Shown here piece after piece: positions 1-8,285 of a stretch of 64,000 nucleotides of DNA; the first letter of the stretch is position 1, and the number at the start of each line of letters is the position of its first letter. The notes beneath the pieces are model-generated. The model made no database searches. It saw only the letters and a list, made by a program, of their open reading frames with translations, and had not been told where the DNA came from. The stretch comes from an uncultured Flavobacteriia bacterium (GTDB lineage Bacteria; Bacteroidota; Bacteroidia; Flavobacteriales_D; Crocinitomicaceae): positions 1 to 64,000 of the forward strand of contig CALJTX010000038.1 of assembly GCA_937975705.1 (NCBI GenBank), given 5' to 3'. Made by a program: the position numbers and the translations under genes.

Positions 1-2
1 CG

Positions 3-1643
3 CCAGGTATCCAAACGACATTTACCAATGCACAAGGAACTTGGACGGTTGTTGCAGGTGTAGTGACCTTCACGCCAGCTGCCAACTTTAATGGCACTGC
101 GAGCACTCCTTATACCGTAAATGACAATAGTGGGACAAGCTCAAATGTGGCAGTTATCACTGTAAATGTTGCACCAATCAATGATGCACCAGTTCTTGAC
201 AACGAATATATTAGTGTAAATTACAACGGAAGCCAAACAGGAGACCTCACCAACACAGGTGATTTTGATCCTGATGGAACAACACTTGTTGTCAATACCA
301 CACCACTTGTAGCTGCTCAAAACGGAACAATTACAATTGCTCAAGACGGAACATACACATACGTCCCTTCTTTGAATTTTGTGGGTACCGATTTGATAGT
401 TGTAGAGATTTGCGACCAAGGTTCGCCACTACCATATTTGTGCGGTACGGATACCATTTACATTACCGTGAATCCTTGTAGTTTACAAGATGTTGCGCAA
501 GACTGTGACTTTGATGGTCTGAGCAACGGGCAAGAAGCAAGCCTAGGCACAGATCCATTTGATCCGGATACAGATGGCGACGGTGTGCTCGACGGAACAG
601 AAGTTGCCGACGGCACCAACCCACTCAATCCTTGTTCTTTGATTTTTGCCAACCAAACGGTAGCGCCAACGGCCGCTTGGAACAACCTAGATTGCGATAA
701 TGACGGGTTGTCAAATGGTCAGGAAGTAACAATTGGTACAGACCCAACCAATCCAGATACTGATGGCGATGGAGTACTCGACGGCACTGAAGTAGCTGAT
801 GGAACAAATCCAACTGACCCTTGCTCTTTTGTTTTTGCCAACCAAACGGTTGCGCCGTCTATTGCCTGGAATAACCTAGATTGCGATAATGACGGGCTTT
901 CAAATGGTGCAGAACTAATTGCCGGAACAGATCCAACGAATCCTGACACAGATGGCGACGGCGTGCTCGACGGCATCGAAGTAGCTGATGGTACCCTACC
1001 GCTCGACCCATGTTCATTGGTGTTTGCCAACCAAACAGTTGCACCATCGGTAGCATGGTCAGGTTTAGACTGTGACAACGACGGCTTACTCAATGGAGAA
1101 GAAGTAACAATTGGCACAGACCCAACAGATCCAGACACAGATGGCGATGGCGTCATTGACGGTATGGAAGTACACGACCAAACCAACCCTATAGACCCTT
1201 GTCAGTACATTTTTGCCAATCAAACCGTGACACCTTCAGCTGAATGGGCCGCAATTGACTGTGACGGCGATGGTTTGACAAATGGCGAAGAAGTAAGCAA
1301 TGGAAATGACCCGACAGATCCTTGTGATCCGTTGGTCGAAGGTTCAACATGTAATGTGAATATCGTTATTCCAGAAGCCTTCTCACCTGATGGTGACGGC
1401 ATCAACGACACATTCATCATAGAGGGTATTGAATATTTTGATGAAAATGAAATCATCATCTTTAACCGTTGGGGCTCAGAAGTCTTTAGAATGAGTCCTT
1501 ACAATAATTCTTGGAATGGTACCTCACAAAGCGGACTCAATATAGGTGGCGATGAGCTTCCGACAGGAACCTACTTCTACATACTTGATACCAAGACGAA
1601 TCAATACGGTGTCATCAAAGGATACATTTACCTCAAACGCTAA
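3..1643 (+). CDS. T9SS type B cargo / adhesin with TSP3-like repeats, 5' end missing
   Basis: This is the C-terminal part of a large secreted surface protein. The frame is open back to base 3, so the gene starts outside the window and 546 residues are visible. The first ~150 residues look like cadherin/Ig-like repeat modules (NDNSGTSSNVAVITVNV, PINDAPV). Next come five calcium-binding thrombospondin type 3-like repeats rich in DxDxDG and DPDTDGDGV, each with a Cys. The last ~95 residues are the gliding motility-associated C-terminal domain (AFSPDGDGINDTF, IFNRWGSEVF, GTYFYIL, KGYIYLKR), the type B sorting signal of type IX secretion. The following PorP/SprF gene starts 10 bases after the stop and is probably its dedicated partner. 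The family is confident; the ligand is unknown. Confidence 0.93.
   Translation, partial: PGIQTTFTNAQGTWTVVAGVVTFTPAANFNGTASTPYTVNDNSGTSSNVAVITVNVAPINDAPVLDNEYISVNYNGSQTGDLTNTGDFDPDGTTLVVNTTPLVAAQNGTITIAQDGTYTYVPSLNFVGTDLIVVEICDQGSPLPYLCGTDTIYITVNPCSLQDVAQDCDFDGLSNGQEASLGTDPFDPDTDGDGVLDGTEVADGTNPLNPCSLIFANQTVAPTAAWNNLDCDNDGLSNGQEVTIGTDPTNPDTDGDGVLDGTEVADGTNPTDPCSFVFANQTVAPSIAWNNLDCDNDGLSNGAELIAGTDPTNPDTDGDGVLDGIEVADGTLPLDPCSLVFANQTVAPSVAWSGLDCDNDGLLNGEEVTIGTDPTDPDTDGDGVIDGMEVHDQTNPIDPCQYIFANQTVTPSAEWAAIDCDGDGLTNGEEVSNGNDPTDPCDPLVEGSTCNVNIVIPEAFSPDGDGINDTFIIEGIEYFDENEIIIFNRWGSEVFRMSPYNNSWNGTSQSGLNIGGDELPTGTYFYILDTKTNQYGVIKGYIYLKR
477..1322 (+). repeat. 189-bp tandem repeats encoding TSP3-like modules
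   Basis: Three full 63-codon units (633-821, 822-1010, 1011-1199) are flanked by a shorter first unit (477-632) and a truncated last one (1200-1322). Each full unit begins with Cys, carries FANQTVAPS near its start, and then DCDNDGLSNG and DPDTDGDGV. The units are similar at DNA level as well as protein level, so copy number could change by recombination without breaking the frame. Confidence 0.9.
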
Positions 1644-1653
1644 GAAAATAGAT

Positions 1654-2559
1654 ATGAAAGCACTAATCTTCAGTTGTTTATTCTTGCTAATGGCCACAAC
1701 AGTTGTTGGGCAGCAAGAAGCACATTTTACACAATTCACCGACAACCAGCTATTTGTAAATCCTGCCTATGCCGGAAGCAACGGCATGCTCAACGCGACG
1801 GCTTTGCACCGTCAGCAATGGGTAGGATTTGCCGGGAGTCCGATATCTTCTACATTTAGTTTTCATTCACCTTTGAGCTATGAGTCTGTAGGCTTGGGCT
1901 TGACAATGGTGAGTGATCAAATCGGACCACTCAATCAAAACATGATTTACGGTGATTTTTCTTACTCATTGAAATTTACCAACCAAAGCCGTTTGTCTTT
2001 TGGGATCAAAGCAGGTTTAAACGTAATCAGTTTGAATACCTCAACACTCACCACCACTGAACAGAACGATCCGAACCTGATCAAAGATGTCCGTAATCAA
2101 GTCAATCCAAACCTCGGTTTTGGAGTGTATTATCGTTCTAAAAACTGGTTCTTTGGCGCAAGTACCCCTAAAATTTTTGAGCAAAGTTATGATGGCACTG
2201 GGGTAAACCTTGAAAAACGTCACTTCTTTATCAACTCAGGAGCCGTATTTACGCTCACACCTAGCTTCAAATTGCGTCCTGTGGTACAAGCTAAAATGAC
2301 AGCCGGAGCACCTCTAAGTCTCGACCTTTCGGTTGCCGGAATTTTCCAAGAACGTTATTTCATTGGAGCAATGTATCGCTTGAGTGCAGCAACTGGCTTG
2401 TATTTTCAATACCAAGTAGCACCAACGCTTCGTGTTGGTGTTGCTACTGAACTCGGCCTTACGGCGTTGCGCAAATACAACGACGGCACCTATGAAATTA
2501 TGCTCAGCTACGATATATCAAGAAAACAAAGTGGCATCAAATCTCCTCGCTATTTCTAA
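1654..2559 (+). CDS. PorP/SprF family type IX secretion membrane protein
   Basis: An outer-membrane beta-barrel protein of the PorP/SprF family (301 aa), which helps secrete or anchor T9SS cargo with type B tails. A signal peptide (MKALIFSCLFLLMATTVVGQ) is followed by the family's N-terminal pattern FTQFTDNQLFVNPAYAGSNG and by HRQQWVGFAGSP. The protein ends in aromatic Phe (KSPRYF), as expected for an outer-membrane barrel. I chose ATG 1654 because it gives the signal peptide and follows the previous stop by 10 bases; an in-frame upstream ATG at 1546 lies inside the preceding gene. It sits between its likely cargo gene and an OmpA-family gene 6 bases downstream. A paralogue with the same neighbours is at 11412. 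Confidence 0.93.
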   Translation: MKALIFSCLFLLMATTVVGQQEAHFTQFTDNQLFVNPAYAGSNGMLNATALHRQQWVGFAGSPISSTFSFHSPLSYESVGLGLTMVSDQIGPLNQNMIYGDFSYSLKFTNQSRLSFGIKAGLNVISLNTSTLTTTEQNDPNLIKDVRNQVNPNLGFGVYYRSKNWFFGASTPKIFEQSYDGTGVNLEKRHFFINSGAVFTLTPSFKLRPVVQAKMTAGAPLSLDLSVAGIFQERYFIGAMYRLSAATGLYFQYQVAPTLRVGVATELGLTALRKYNDGTYEIMLSYDISRKQSGIKSPRYF

Positions 2560-2565
2560 GATCTC

Positions 2566-4773
2566 ATGAAGAAAATCATCCTATTTACAATTATTCTTGT
2601 CAGTGGTTTCAACTTGTTTGCTCAAGGTGGCCGCTTGGCAAAAGCGACTGATTTGTTCGGTAAACTTGCCTATGCAGAGGCCATACCATACTTTGAATCC
2701 GTATGTGATACCGAACTAGATTCACCAGAAATGCGTGAAAAACTAGCGTATTGCTACCTCAGCACCAATCAACTTCTGAAAGCCGAAGTCGCATACAAAA
2801 ATTTGGTTGCTCAAAAACCTAGTGCCGATAATCACTATTGGTTTGCCTACACTTTAATGTCTTTAGATAAGTATGTTGAAGCGCAAGGCCATATGAGAGA
2901 ATTTGCAGCCATGAAACCCGCAGATACACGTGCTATTCTTTGGGAGAAACAGCAGAATTTTTTAACACAAATTCAACAAGAACCAGCTTATTTCAAATGG
3001 AAAGAAGTCGGCATCAATACTGATCATGCCGATTTTGGCGTTTACCCCTACCCACTAAAAAATACAGCTGTCATTATCTCGAGTCGTAAAAAAACAGGTT
3101 TTGGCGACCTTCGTTGGGCTGGAAACAACGACTTCTACTTAGAGCTTTTTGCTGTTCGGATTTCAGAAGACGGTTCGCTTTCTACTCCTTCACAACTAGA
3201 AAATCCGCTGAACTCAAATAAACACGAAGGTCCGTTGTGTTTTAGCGCAGATGGAAAGTTGGTCTATTTTACAAGTAACAACCGAAATCAGCAAAATAAA
3301 CAAGGTAAAGATGGCATCCAACACCTCAAAATTTATATCGCTGATGTCGTGCGCAGTGAATGGCTCAACGTAAGAGAATTTACTTATAATTCAGCAGACT
3401 ATGCCTGCGGTCATCCTTGCTTTAGTCCGGACGGAAAAACACTTTACTTTACCTCTGATATGCCAGGTGGCTTTGGTGGAGCAGACATCTACGCTTGCCA
3501 AATCAATGCAAAAGGTGAATTTGAGAAACCAGTCAATCTAGGTGCAAATGTCAATACTAGCGGGCAAGAAATGTTTCCATGGATAGGTGCGGATGAACTC
3601 TTGTATTTTTCTTCAAACGGACGTCCGGGTCTTGGAGGCCTCGATTTATTTGCAGTACCTCGCGACGGTAAAATGGCAGCTAAGAATCTAGGTTTATCTA
3701 TCAACTCCATCAATGATGATTTTGCACTTACTTTCTTGGCTGATGGCAAGTCTGGATTTATCGCTTCTAATAGAAAAGGTACTGACGACATTTTCTCCAT
3801 CAAAAAACTACAAGATATACGTTTCAATACATTGATCAAAGGCATCGTCAAGGATCAAAATACACAAGCTATTCTTGCAAATGCAACCATAACCGTTAAA
3901 GATCAAAACGGCAATGTTGTAGCGATAACACAAGCCGATGCAAATGGCAACTATCAAATTGAAGTGCCACCTGGTGCGAATTATACGCTAAGTGCTAAAC
4001 TTGATCAATATGAAGGTGTGGTTAGCCAAATGAAGGTGCCGAAAGACGCGAGTGTCATCGAACAGCCACTTGGACTTGCCAAAACCATCGAATACGGAAT
4101 TCGCTTGCTTGTCACAGATGCCACTACAAAATCAGCGCTTTCAGGTGTTGGTGTTGTCATCACCGATTTGAAAACTTCGGGCAACCTAATCAACGAAACC
4201 ACCAAAGCTAGTGGTGAGGTAAGTAAGCAACTTAAGAATTACAATAAAGGAGATGAATTGACCCTTAAAATTGAGCTTTCCGCTCCGGGATACCTTAAAA
4301 AGGTTGTTGAATACAAGGGGAGAATTGATCAAGCAGGCGTTATTCAATTACACGAAAAATTGAATGTCGAGTTACAAGCTGTTGCCTTAGGTGGTGATTT
4401 AGCAAAAATGCTTAGTATCAAACCTATCTACTTTGATCTCGGTAAATACAATATCCGTAAAGACGCGGCAATTGAACTCGATAAAATTGTGAAGGTCATG
4501 AACGAGAACCCAACTATGGTGATTGAACTAGGCTCTCATACCGACTGCCGCAGTAGCGTCCAATTCAACCAGACTTTATCAAGTAACCGCGCAAAAGCAT
4601 CCGCTGAATATATTCAAAAACGCATCAGCAACCCAAGCAGAATTTATGGCAAAGGTTATGGTGAATCTAAATTACTGAATGATTGTGGTTGCGAAGGCAC
4701 CGTAAAATCCAATTGTACAGAAGAGCAACACCAATTGAACCGTAGAACTGAGTTTATCATCATCAAGATGTAA
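2566..4773 (+). CDS. OmpA family protein with TPR, PD40 propeller and carboxypeptidase-regulatory-like domains (PorE-like)
   Basis: A 735-aa envelope protein that probably links a T9SS/SprF assembly to peptidoglycan. In order: signal peptide (residues 1-19, ends LFAQ); TPR-like helices (~20-125); a PD40/WD40-like beta-propeller (~150-410) with LCFSADGKLVYFTSN, CFSPDGKTLYFTSD and ELLYFSSNGRPGLGGLDLF; a carboxypeptidase-regulatory-like fold (~425-500; IKGIVKDQNTQAILANATI); and an OmpA C-terminal domain (~615-735). The OmpA domain keeps the peptidoglycan-binding Asp (GSHTDCR) and Arg (NRRTEF). Family members include PorE of the type IX machinery. It is the third gene of a cargo-PorP-OmpA set, and a rho-independent terminator follows it. 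Confidence 0.92.
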   Translation: MKKIILFTIILVSGFNLFAQGGRLAKATDLFGKLAYAEAIPYFESVCDTELDSPEMREKLAYCYLSTNQLLKAEVAYKNLVAQKPSADNHYWFAYTLMSLDKYVEAQGHMREFAAMKPADTRAILWEKQQNFLTQIQQEPAYFKWKEVGINTDHADFGVYPYPLKNTAVIISSRKKTGFGDLRWAGNNDFYLELFAVRISEDGSLSTPSQLENPLNSNKHEGPLCFSADGKLVYFTSNNRNQQNKQGKDGIQHLKIYIADVVRSEWLNVREFTYNSADYACGHPCFSPDGKTLYFTSDMPGGFGGADIYACQINAKGEFEKPVNLGANVNTSGQEMFPWIGADELLYFSSNGRPGLGGLDLFAVPRDGKMAAKNLGLSINSINDDFALTFLADGKSGFIASNRKGTDDIFSIKKLQDIRFNTLIKGIVKDQNTQAILANATITVKDQNGNVVAITQADANGNYQIEVPPGANYTLSAKLDQYEGVVSQMKVPKDASVIEQPLGLAKTIEYGIRLLVTDATTKSALSGVGVVITDLKTSGNLINETTKASGEVSKQLKNYNKGDELTLKIELSAPGYLKKVVEYKGRIDQAGVIQLHEKLNVELQAVALGGDLAKMLSIKPIYFDLGKYNIRKDAAIELDKIVKVMNENPTMVIELGSHTDCRSSVQFNQTLSSNRAKASAEYIQKRISNPSRIYGKGYGESKLLNDCGCEGTVKSNCTEEQHQLNRRTEFIIIKM

Positions 4774-4791
4774 ATTCGACTTTAACGCTTG

Positions 4792-4822
4792 AAAATCCCT
4801 CCCAAAAAGAGGGATTTTTTTT
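4792..4822 (+). terminator. Intrinsic terminator after the first cargo-PorP-OmpA set
   Basis: AAAATCCCTC at 4792-4801 pairs perfectly with GAGGGATTTT at 4809-4818 around a 7-base loop, and the T run extends to 4822. It lies 19 bases past the OmpA-family stop. It is nearly symmetric, so it may also stop transcription of the convergent yigZ gene. Confidence 0.9.
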
Positions 4823-4840
4823 GCTCGGGCCATAAATTTC

Positions 4841-5419
4841 TTACGCTAAAAGGCCCTTGATACCTTTCATTATTGCGGTTGCATCACTTTTTTTCAAAAG
4901 CAATTCGAATTGACAATTTAAATCCATTTGGGTCGAGGTAATTTCAATTCGCTCTTTTTTTAGAAATGACATGACACTTGGCATTTGTGCATAACTACAC
5001 GAAAATGCATAGCTTTCCATCTCTTCTTTTTCGACAATCTGCGCATTTTCAAGCGCATCTTTTGCAGCCGTTCGATAGGCCGATATAAGCCCACCAACCC
5101 CCAAATTTGTGCCGCCATAATAGCGCACAACTGCAATTAAAACATCCGTGAGACCGTAAGCTTGAATTTGCCCTAAAATAGGCGGGCCTGCCGAATTGGA
5201 GGGTTCGCCGTCGTCTGAAGCGCGAAACAATTTGTGGTCGGCCCCCAAGCGAAAGGCCGAACAGACATGGACCGCTTGATGGTGCTCTTTGCGCTTTTGC
5301 GCTATGAACGCCTTGATTTGGTCCTCGGTGGTGAGCGGAACTGCAAAGGCCAAGAACTTAGATCCTTTTTCTTTGTAGAATCCTTCGCTGGGATGAGCAA
5401 TCGTTTTGTAAGTAGCCAC
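4841..5419 (-). CDS. yigZ: YigZ family (IMPACT/UPF0029) protein
   Basis: A 192-aa protein of the YigZ/IMPACT family, conserved in bacteria and linked in eukaryotes to translation regulation; the bacterial biochemical role is poorly known. The N-terminal UPF0029 domain (~15-120) carries the family signatures HHQAVHVCSAFRLG, DDGEPSNSAGPPILGQI and VVRYYGGTNLGVGGLI. A short C-terminal domain (DUF1949-like) follows. Length is normal for the family. The start is GTG at 5419. A TATTTTCG box lies 4 bases upstream of it, and the divergent amylase gene starts 37 bases away. The identification is strong. Confidence 0.95.
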   Translation of the reverse strand: MATYKTIAHPSEGFYKEKGSKFLAFAVPLTTEDQIKAFIAQKRKEHHQAVHVCSAFRLGADHKLFRASDDGEPSNSAGPPILGQIQAYGLTDVLIAVVRYYGGTNLGVGGLISAYRTAAKDALENAQIVEKEEMESYAFSCSYAQMPSVMSFLKKERIEITSTQMDLNCQFELLLKKSDATAIMKGIKGLLA

Positions 5420-5423
5420 AGCG

Positions 5424-5431
5424 CGAAAATA
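5424..5431 (-). promoter_or_regulatory. Putative -7 box for yigZ, very close to the start codon
   Basis: On the - strand the sequence reads TATTTTCG, one base from the Bacteroidota -7 consensus TAnnTTTG, and ends 4 bases before the GTG start at 5419. If it is used, the mRNA would have almost no leader. No TTG -33 element is obvious. Confidence 0.35.
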
Positions 5432-5456
5432 CAGCCATTATCCGTAATTTAGAGCT

Positions 5457-6815
5457 ATGAAATTTAAATTCGCTACTTTCAGTTTGCTACTGTTCTTGGC
5501 CTTTGCCTGTGGCGAAGATCCTATTACGCCACCACCAACCACTGGCCCGCAACAATACGGTACGCCATTGGTAAATGTACCCAATGTCGACAAAGCCACC
5601 ATTTACGAGGTGAATTTACGCGCGCAATCTGCAGCAGGCACCCTCCAAGGTGTCATTGCACAACTCGACCATATCAAAAGCTTAGGCACCAACGTTATTT
5701 GGCTGATGCCCATTTACGACCAAGGAATCGTCAATAGCGTAGGTTCTCCGTATTGCATCAAAGACTACATGAAAGTGAATGCTGAATACGGTACACTTTC
5801 AGATTTGCGCGCGCTAACTGATCAAGCACACGCACTTGGCATGGCCGTAATTTTAGATTGGGTTGCCAACCACACCTCCTGGGACCATCCCTGGATCAGC
5901 GCCCACCCCGAATGGTATACCCAAAACGCCAACGGGCAAATTATTATTCCTCCTGGCACTAACTGGAACGATGTTGCCGATCTCAATTTTGACCAAAGTG
6001 CCATGCGCAAAGCACAAATTGATGCCATGAAGTACTGGGTGCTCGAAGCAAACGTAGACGGTTTTCGCTGCGATTACGCAGATGGCGTGCCTTTCGATTT
6101 TTGGGATGAGGCCATTACCGCATTGAAGTCTATTCCTAAAAGAGATGTCTTGATGCTTGCCGAGGGCGCGCGCACAGACCATTACCAAGCTGGCTTTGAT
6201 CTTACTTACAGCTGGAACTACTATACAGCCCTAAAAAATGTTTGGGCGGGTTCGGCTACAAGTTTGCTGACCACAACCCATCAAGTTGAACTGGCATCTT
6301 TACCTTCTGCAAAAGGAAAAGTGCGCTTCACAACCAATCACGATCAATCTGCTTGGGAAGCTTCTCCAATGACGCTCTTCAATGGTAAAAATGGCGCCAT
6401 TGCCGCAAGTGTCGCCAATATTTTCTCTGGTGGCACCCCCTTATTGTATACTGGTCAAGAAGTCGGAAAAACCGGTACTACTCCATTCTTTTCCAATACG
6501 AACATCAATTGGAGCGCTAATGCCGATATGTTGGCGGCCTACCAAAAATGCTATGCAATTTACAACACTTACCCAGAAGCAAGGGTCAACAACTTTTCTA
6601 TTTACCAATTGTCTAATGACCTCATTTGTTGGAAGAAGACAAGTGGCAACGCTTCCATATTGATTTTAATCAACGTCAGAAACACCAATATCAATGTCAC
6701 TTTGCCACCGGCACTCACCGGCACTTTTCTGAATTTAATCAGCAATCAAAACGAAACGCTCGGCACTTCTTTAGCGCTCTCACCCTATGCGTATCGCATT
6801 TATAAAATGAACTAA
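5457..6815 (+). CDS. GH13 alpha-amylase family lipoprotein
   Basis: A 452-aa alpha-glucan-acting glycosidase of family GH13. The N-terminus is a lipoprotein signal with lipobox LAFAC (Cys18), so the enzyme is probably anchored to the outer membrane. The (beta/alpha)8 barrel shows the conserved regions: DWVANHT (134-140), GFRCDYADG with nucleophile Asp206, LMLAEGA with acid/base Glu236, and TTNHDQS with Asp296. The catalytic triad is complete. A C-terminal all-beta domain ends the protein. Substrate preference cannot be read from the sequence. It stands alone, with no susCD pair nearby, so it is not part of a typical polysaccharide utilisation locus. The next gene starts 17 bases downstream. 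Confidence 0.92.
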   Translation: MKFKFATFSLLLFLAFACGEDPITPPPTTGPQQYGTPLVNVPNVDKATIYEVNLRAQSAAGTLQGVIAQLDHIKSLGTNVIWLMPIYDQGIVNSVGSPYCIKDYMKVNAEYGTLSDLRALTDQAHALGMAVILDWVANHTSWDHPWISAHPEWYTQNANGQIIIPPGTNWNDVADLNFDQSAMRKAQIDAMKYWVLEANVDGFRCDYADGVPFDFWDEAITALKSIPKRDVLMLAEGARTDHYQAGFDLTYSWNYYTALKNVWAGSATSLLTTTHQVELASLPSAKGKVRFTTNHDQSAWEASPMTLFNGKNGAIAASVANIFSGGTPLLYTGQEVGKTGTTPFFSNTNINWSANADMLAAYQKCYAIYNTYPEARVNNFSIYQLSNDLICWKKTSGNASILILINVRNTNINVTLPPALTGTFLNLISNQNETLGTSLALSPYAYRIYKMN

Positions 6816-6832
6816 TATTTTCACCGATTGAT

Positions 6833-7687
6833 ATGAAAGCACTGCTCTTTTTATTCCTATTACTGCCTTTTGTCAATTTTGCACAACGTGCCAAGCAAAG
6901 TGTTGTATATGATGTGGTTAAGCTTCAAAACGGTCAAATTTTATACGGAAAAATGATTGCCATGGACAACAATTATGTCCTGACCTTTAAAGACCAGTAC
7001 AACCGCACCTACATCTTGTCTAAAGAAATGTATGCTTACATTGAAGAAGACCGCAGCTTCACACAGCGCGTCAAAATGGTTGATTCTTTAATCAGACCGC
7101 GCAAAATCAATGAGTTTGATTTTCACGTAGGGCTAAACGCCATGATGGCCGGGTATGACCAAGGTTTTGTAGCCGACGAGAACTATTTAGCTAGCTACAG
7201 TAACGGTATGTATTACGAAACCCCTGTATGTCTGAATATTGGGGCAGGGAAATATATACAGCGGCAGCATTATGTGGGGGCAAGCATCGACCTCAAAGCC
7301 ATCGGAGGGCCAAGCAGTTTTTCACAATACAGCGCAAACTACCACTATTTATACGATCGCAACAAAAGCAATACGGCGCGCTACATCCCCATTACGCTTG
7401 GTTTGCAGCATATCACCTCTACTGAATACTTCTCTGTACCGGACCTCACCATGCCCCCTTTTCCAAATACAATACAGAAAGAAATGGAAGTCAATGTTTC
7501 AAGTTTGCATTTAGGAATTGGCCATGGTTTTTCTTTTATCGGAAACAACCTTCATTATTTCAACCTTGAAGTATTGCTCTACAAAGGATTGTGGGCCAAG
7601 CACTCCTTGATCAGCAACGATTTATTTTTGCCTAAACTCAATTACCAAACCGCCGGTTTGCAACTCAAATTGAGTTATCATTTTTAA
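6833..7687 (+). CDS. Secreted/outer-membrane protein of unknown function, probable beta-barrel
   Basis: A 284-aa protein I do not recognise. It has a signal peptide (ends VNFAQ), then a segment of about 60 residues (VVKLQNGQILYGKMIAMDNN...) like a small beta domain that often precedes outer-membrane proteins in this phylum. The C-terminal ~190 residues alternate hydrophobic and polar positions with many Tyr and Gly, and the last strand ends in Phe (LKLSYHF). That is the pattern of an outer-membrane beta-barrel. It lies 17 bases after the amylase and 18 bases before a DUF456 gene, so the three may be cotranscribed. No catalytic motif is visible. Confidence 0.75.
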   Translation: MKALLFLFLLLPFVNFAQRAKQSVVYDVVKLQNGQILYGKMIAMDNNYVLTFKDQYNRTYILSKEMYAYIEEDRSFTQRVKMVDSLIRPRKINEFDFHVGLNAMMAGYDQGFVADENYLASYSNGMYYETPVCLNIGAGKYIQRQHYVGASIDLKAIGGPSSFSQYSANYHYLYDRNKSNTARYIPITLGLQHITSTEYFSVPDLTMPPFPNTIQKEMEVNVSSLHLGIGHGFSFIGNNLHYFNLEVLLYKGLWAKHSLISNDLFLPKLNYQTAGLQLKLSYHF

Positions 7688-7705
7688 ACAATTTAGCTTC
7701 AATCA

Positions 7706-8176
7706 ATGGAACTCCTCTGGACCATCATCGGATTTGTATTGCTGCTCGCTGGCCTTGTTGGTAGCTTTCTGCCTGTGCTACCTGGCCCACCGATCTCTTT
7801 TATTGGGCTCCTTCTGATTCATTTCTTTGGTGGTGCTACTTTTTCGAGTACACTTCTTTATGCCTACGCCATTTCGGCTGCCGTTTTACTGATTCTTGAC
7901 TACTACCTACCCATCTGGACTACCAAAAAATTTGGCGGCAGTAAAGCAGGACAATGGGGAGCTACTATTGGCGTATTGGTCGGCCTCTTTGCTGGGCCAT
8001 GGGGCATCATTCTTGGCCCCTTACTAGGTGCATATGTTGGAGAACTCATTGCCGGCCGCAACAATCAAGACGCCTGGCGTTCTGCTCAAGGTGCATTTTT
8101 AGGCTTTTTACTCGGAACTGGGCTTAAAATTATGCTGGTTGGCGCTATGCTTTGGAGCGCTATACAAGCGCTATAA
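7706..8176 (+). CDS. DUF456 family inner-membrane protein
   Basis: A 156-aa hydrophobic protein with about four to five membrane segments, matching the DUF456 family: an N-terminal segment followed by GSFLPVLPGPPISFIGLL, then glycine-rich helices (GATIGVLVGLFAGPWGIILG and GPLLGAYVGELIAGR). Family function is unknown. It follows a probable outer-membrane protein by 18 bases and precedes an intergenic region of about 110 bases with a promoter candidate for the next operon. Confidence 0.88.
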   Translation: MELLWTIIGFVLLLAGLVGSFLPVLPGPPISFIGLLLIHFFGGATFSSTLLYAYAISAAVLLILDYYLPIWTTKKFGGSKAGQWGATIGVLVGLFAGPWGIILGPLLGAYVGELIAGRNNQDAWRSAQGAFLGFLLGTGLKIMLVGAMLWSAIQAL

Positions 8177-8229
8177 ACCTCAATAATCATTTCCTAAAAT
8201 ATATAGGGAAAATACACCCGCCCCTATTT

Positions 8230-8256
8230 TTGGTCGGCAAAAGCGCCGTAACTTTG
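8230..8256 (+). promoter_or_regulatory. Bacteroidota-type promoter for the second cargo-PorP-OmpA operon
   Basis: TTG at 8230-8232 and a perfect TAnnTTTG box (TAACTTTG, 8249-8256) are separated by 16 bases, 30 bases before ATG 8286. The location in the largest gap of this region supports it. Confidence 0.6.
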
Positions 8257-8285
8257 CGGAGAATTTCTAGCACTTAATTGGAAAC

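Noticed and set aside
719..1186. Open - strand frame with internal repeats
   Set aside because: It is the mirror of the TSP3-like DNA repeats in the cargo gene; the Ser/Pro-rich translation has no support.
477..1322. Possible CRISPR array, because of regular repeats
   Set aside because: The repeats are long, in frame and encode conserved calcium-binding modules; there are no spacers.
5457..6815. Polysaccharide utilisation locus around the amylase-like gene
   Set aside because: No susC/susD pair, regulator or second glycosidase is adjacent.
8177..8229. TTTCC...GGAAA inverted repeat after the DUF456 gene
   Set aside because: Five paired bases and no T run; too weak to call a terminator.
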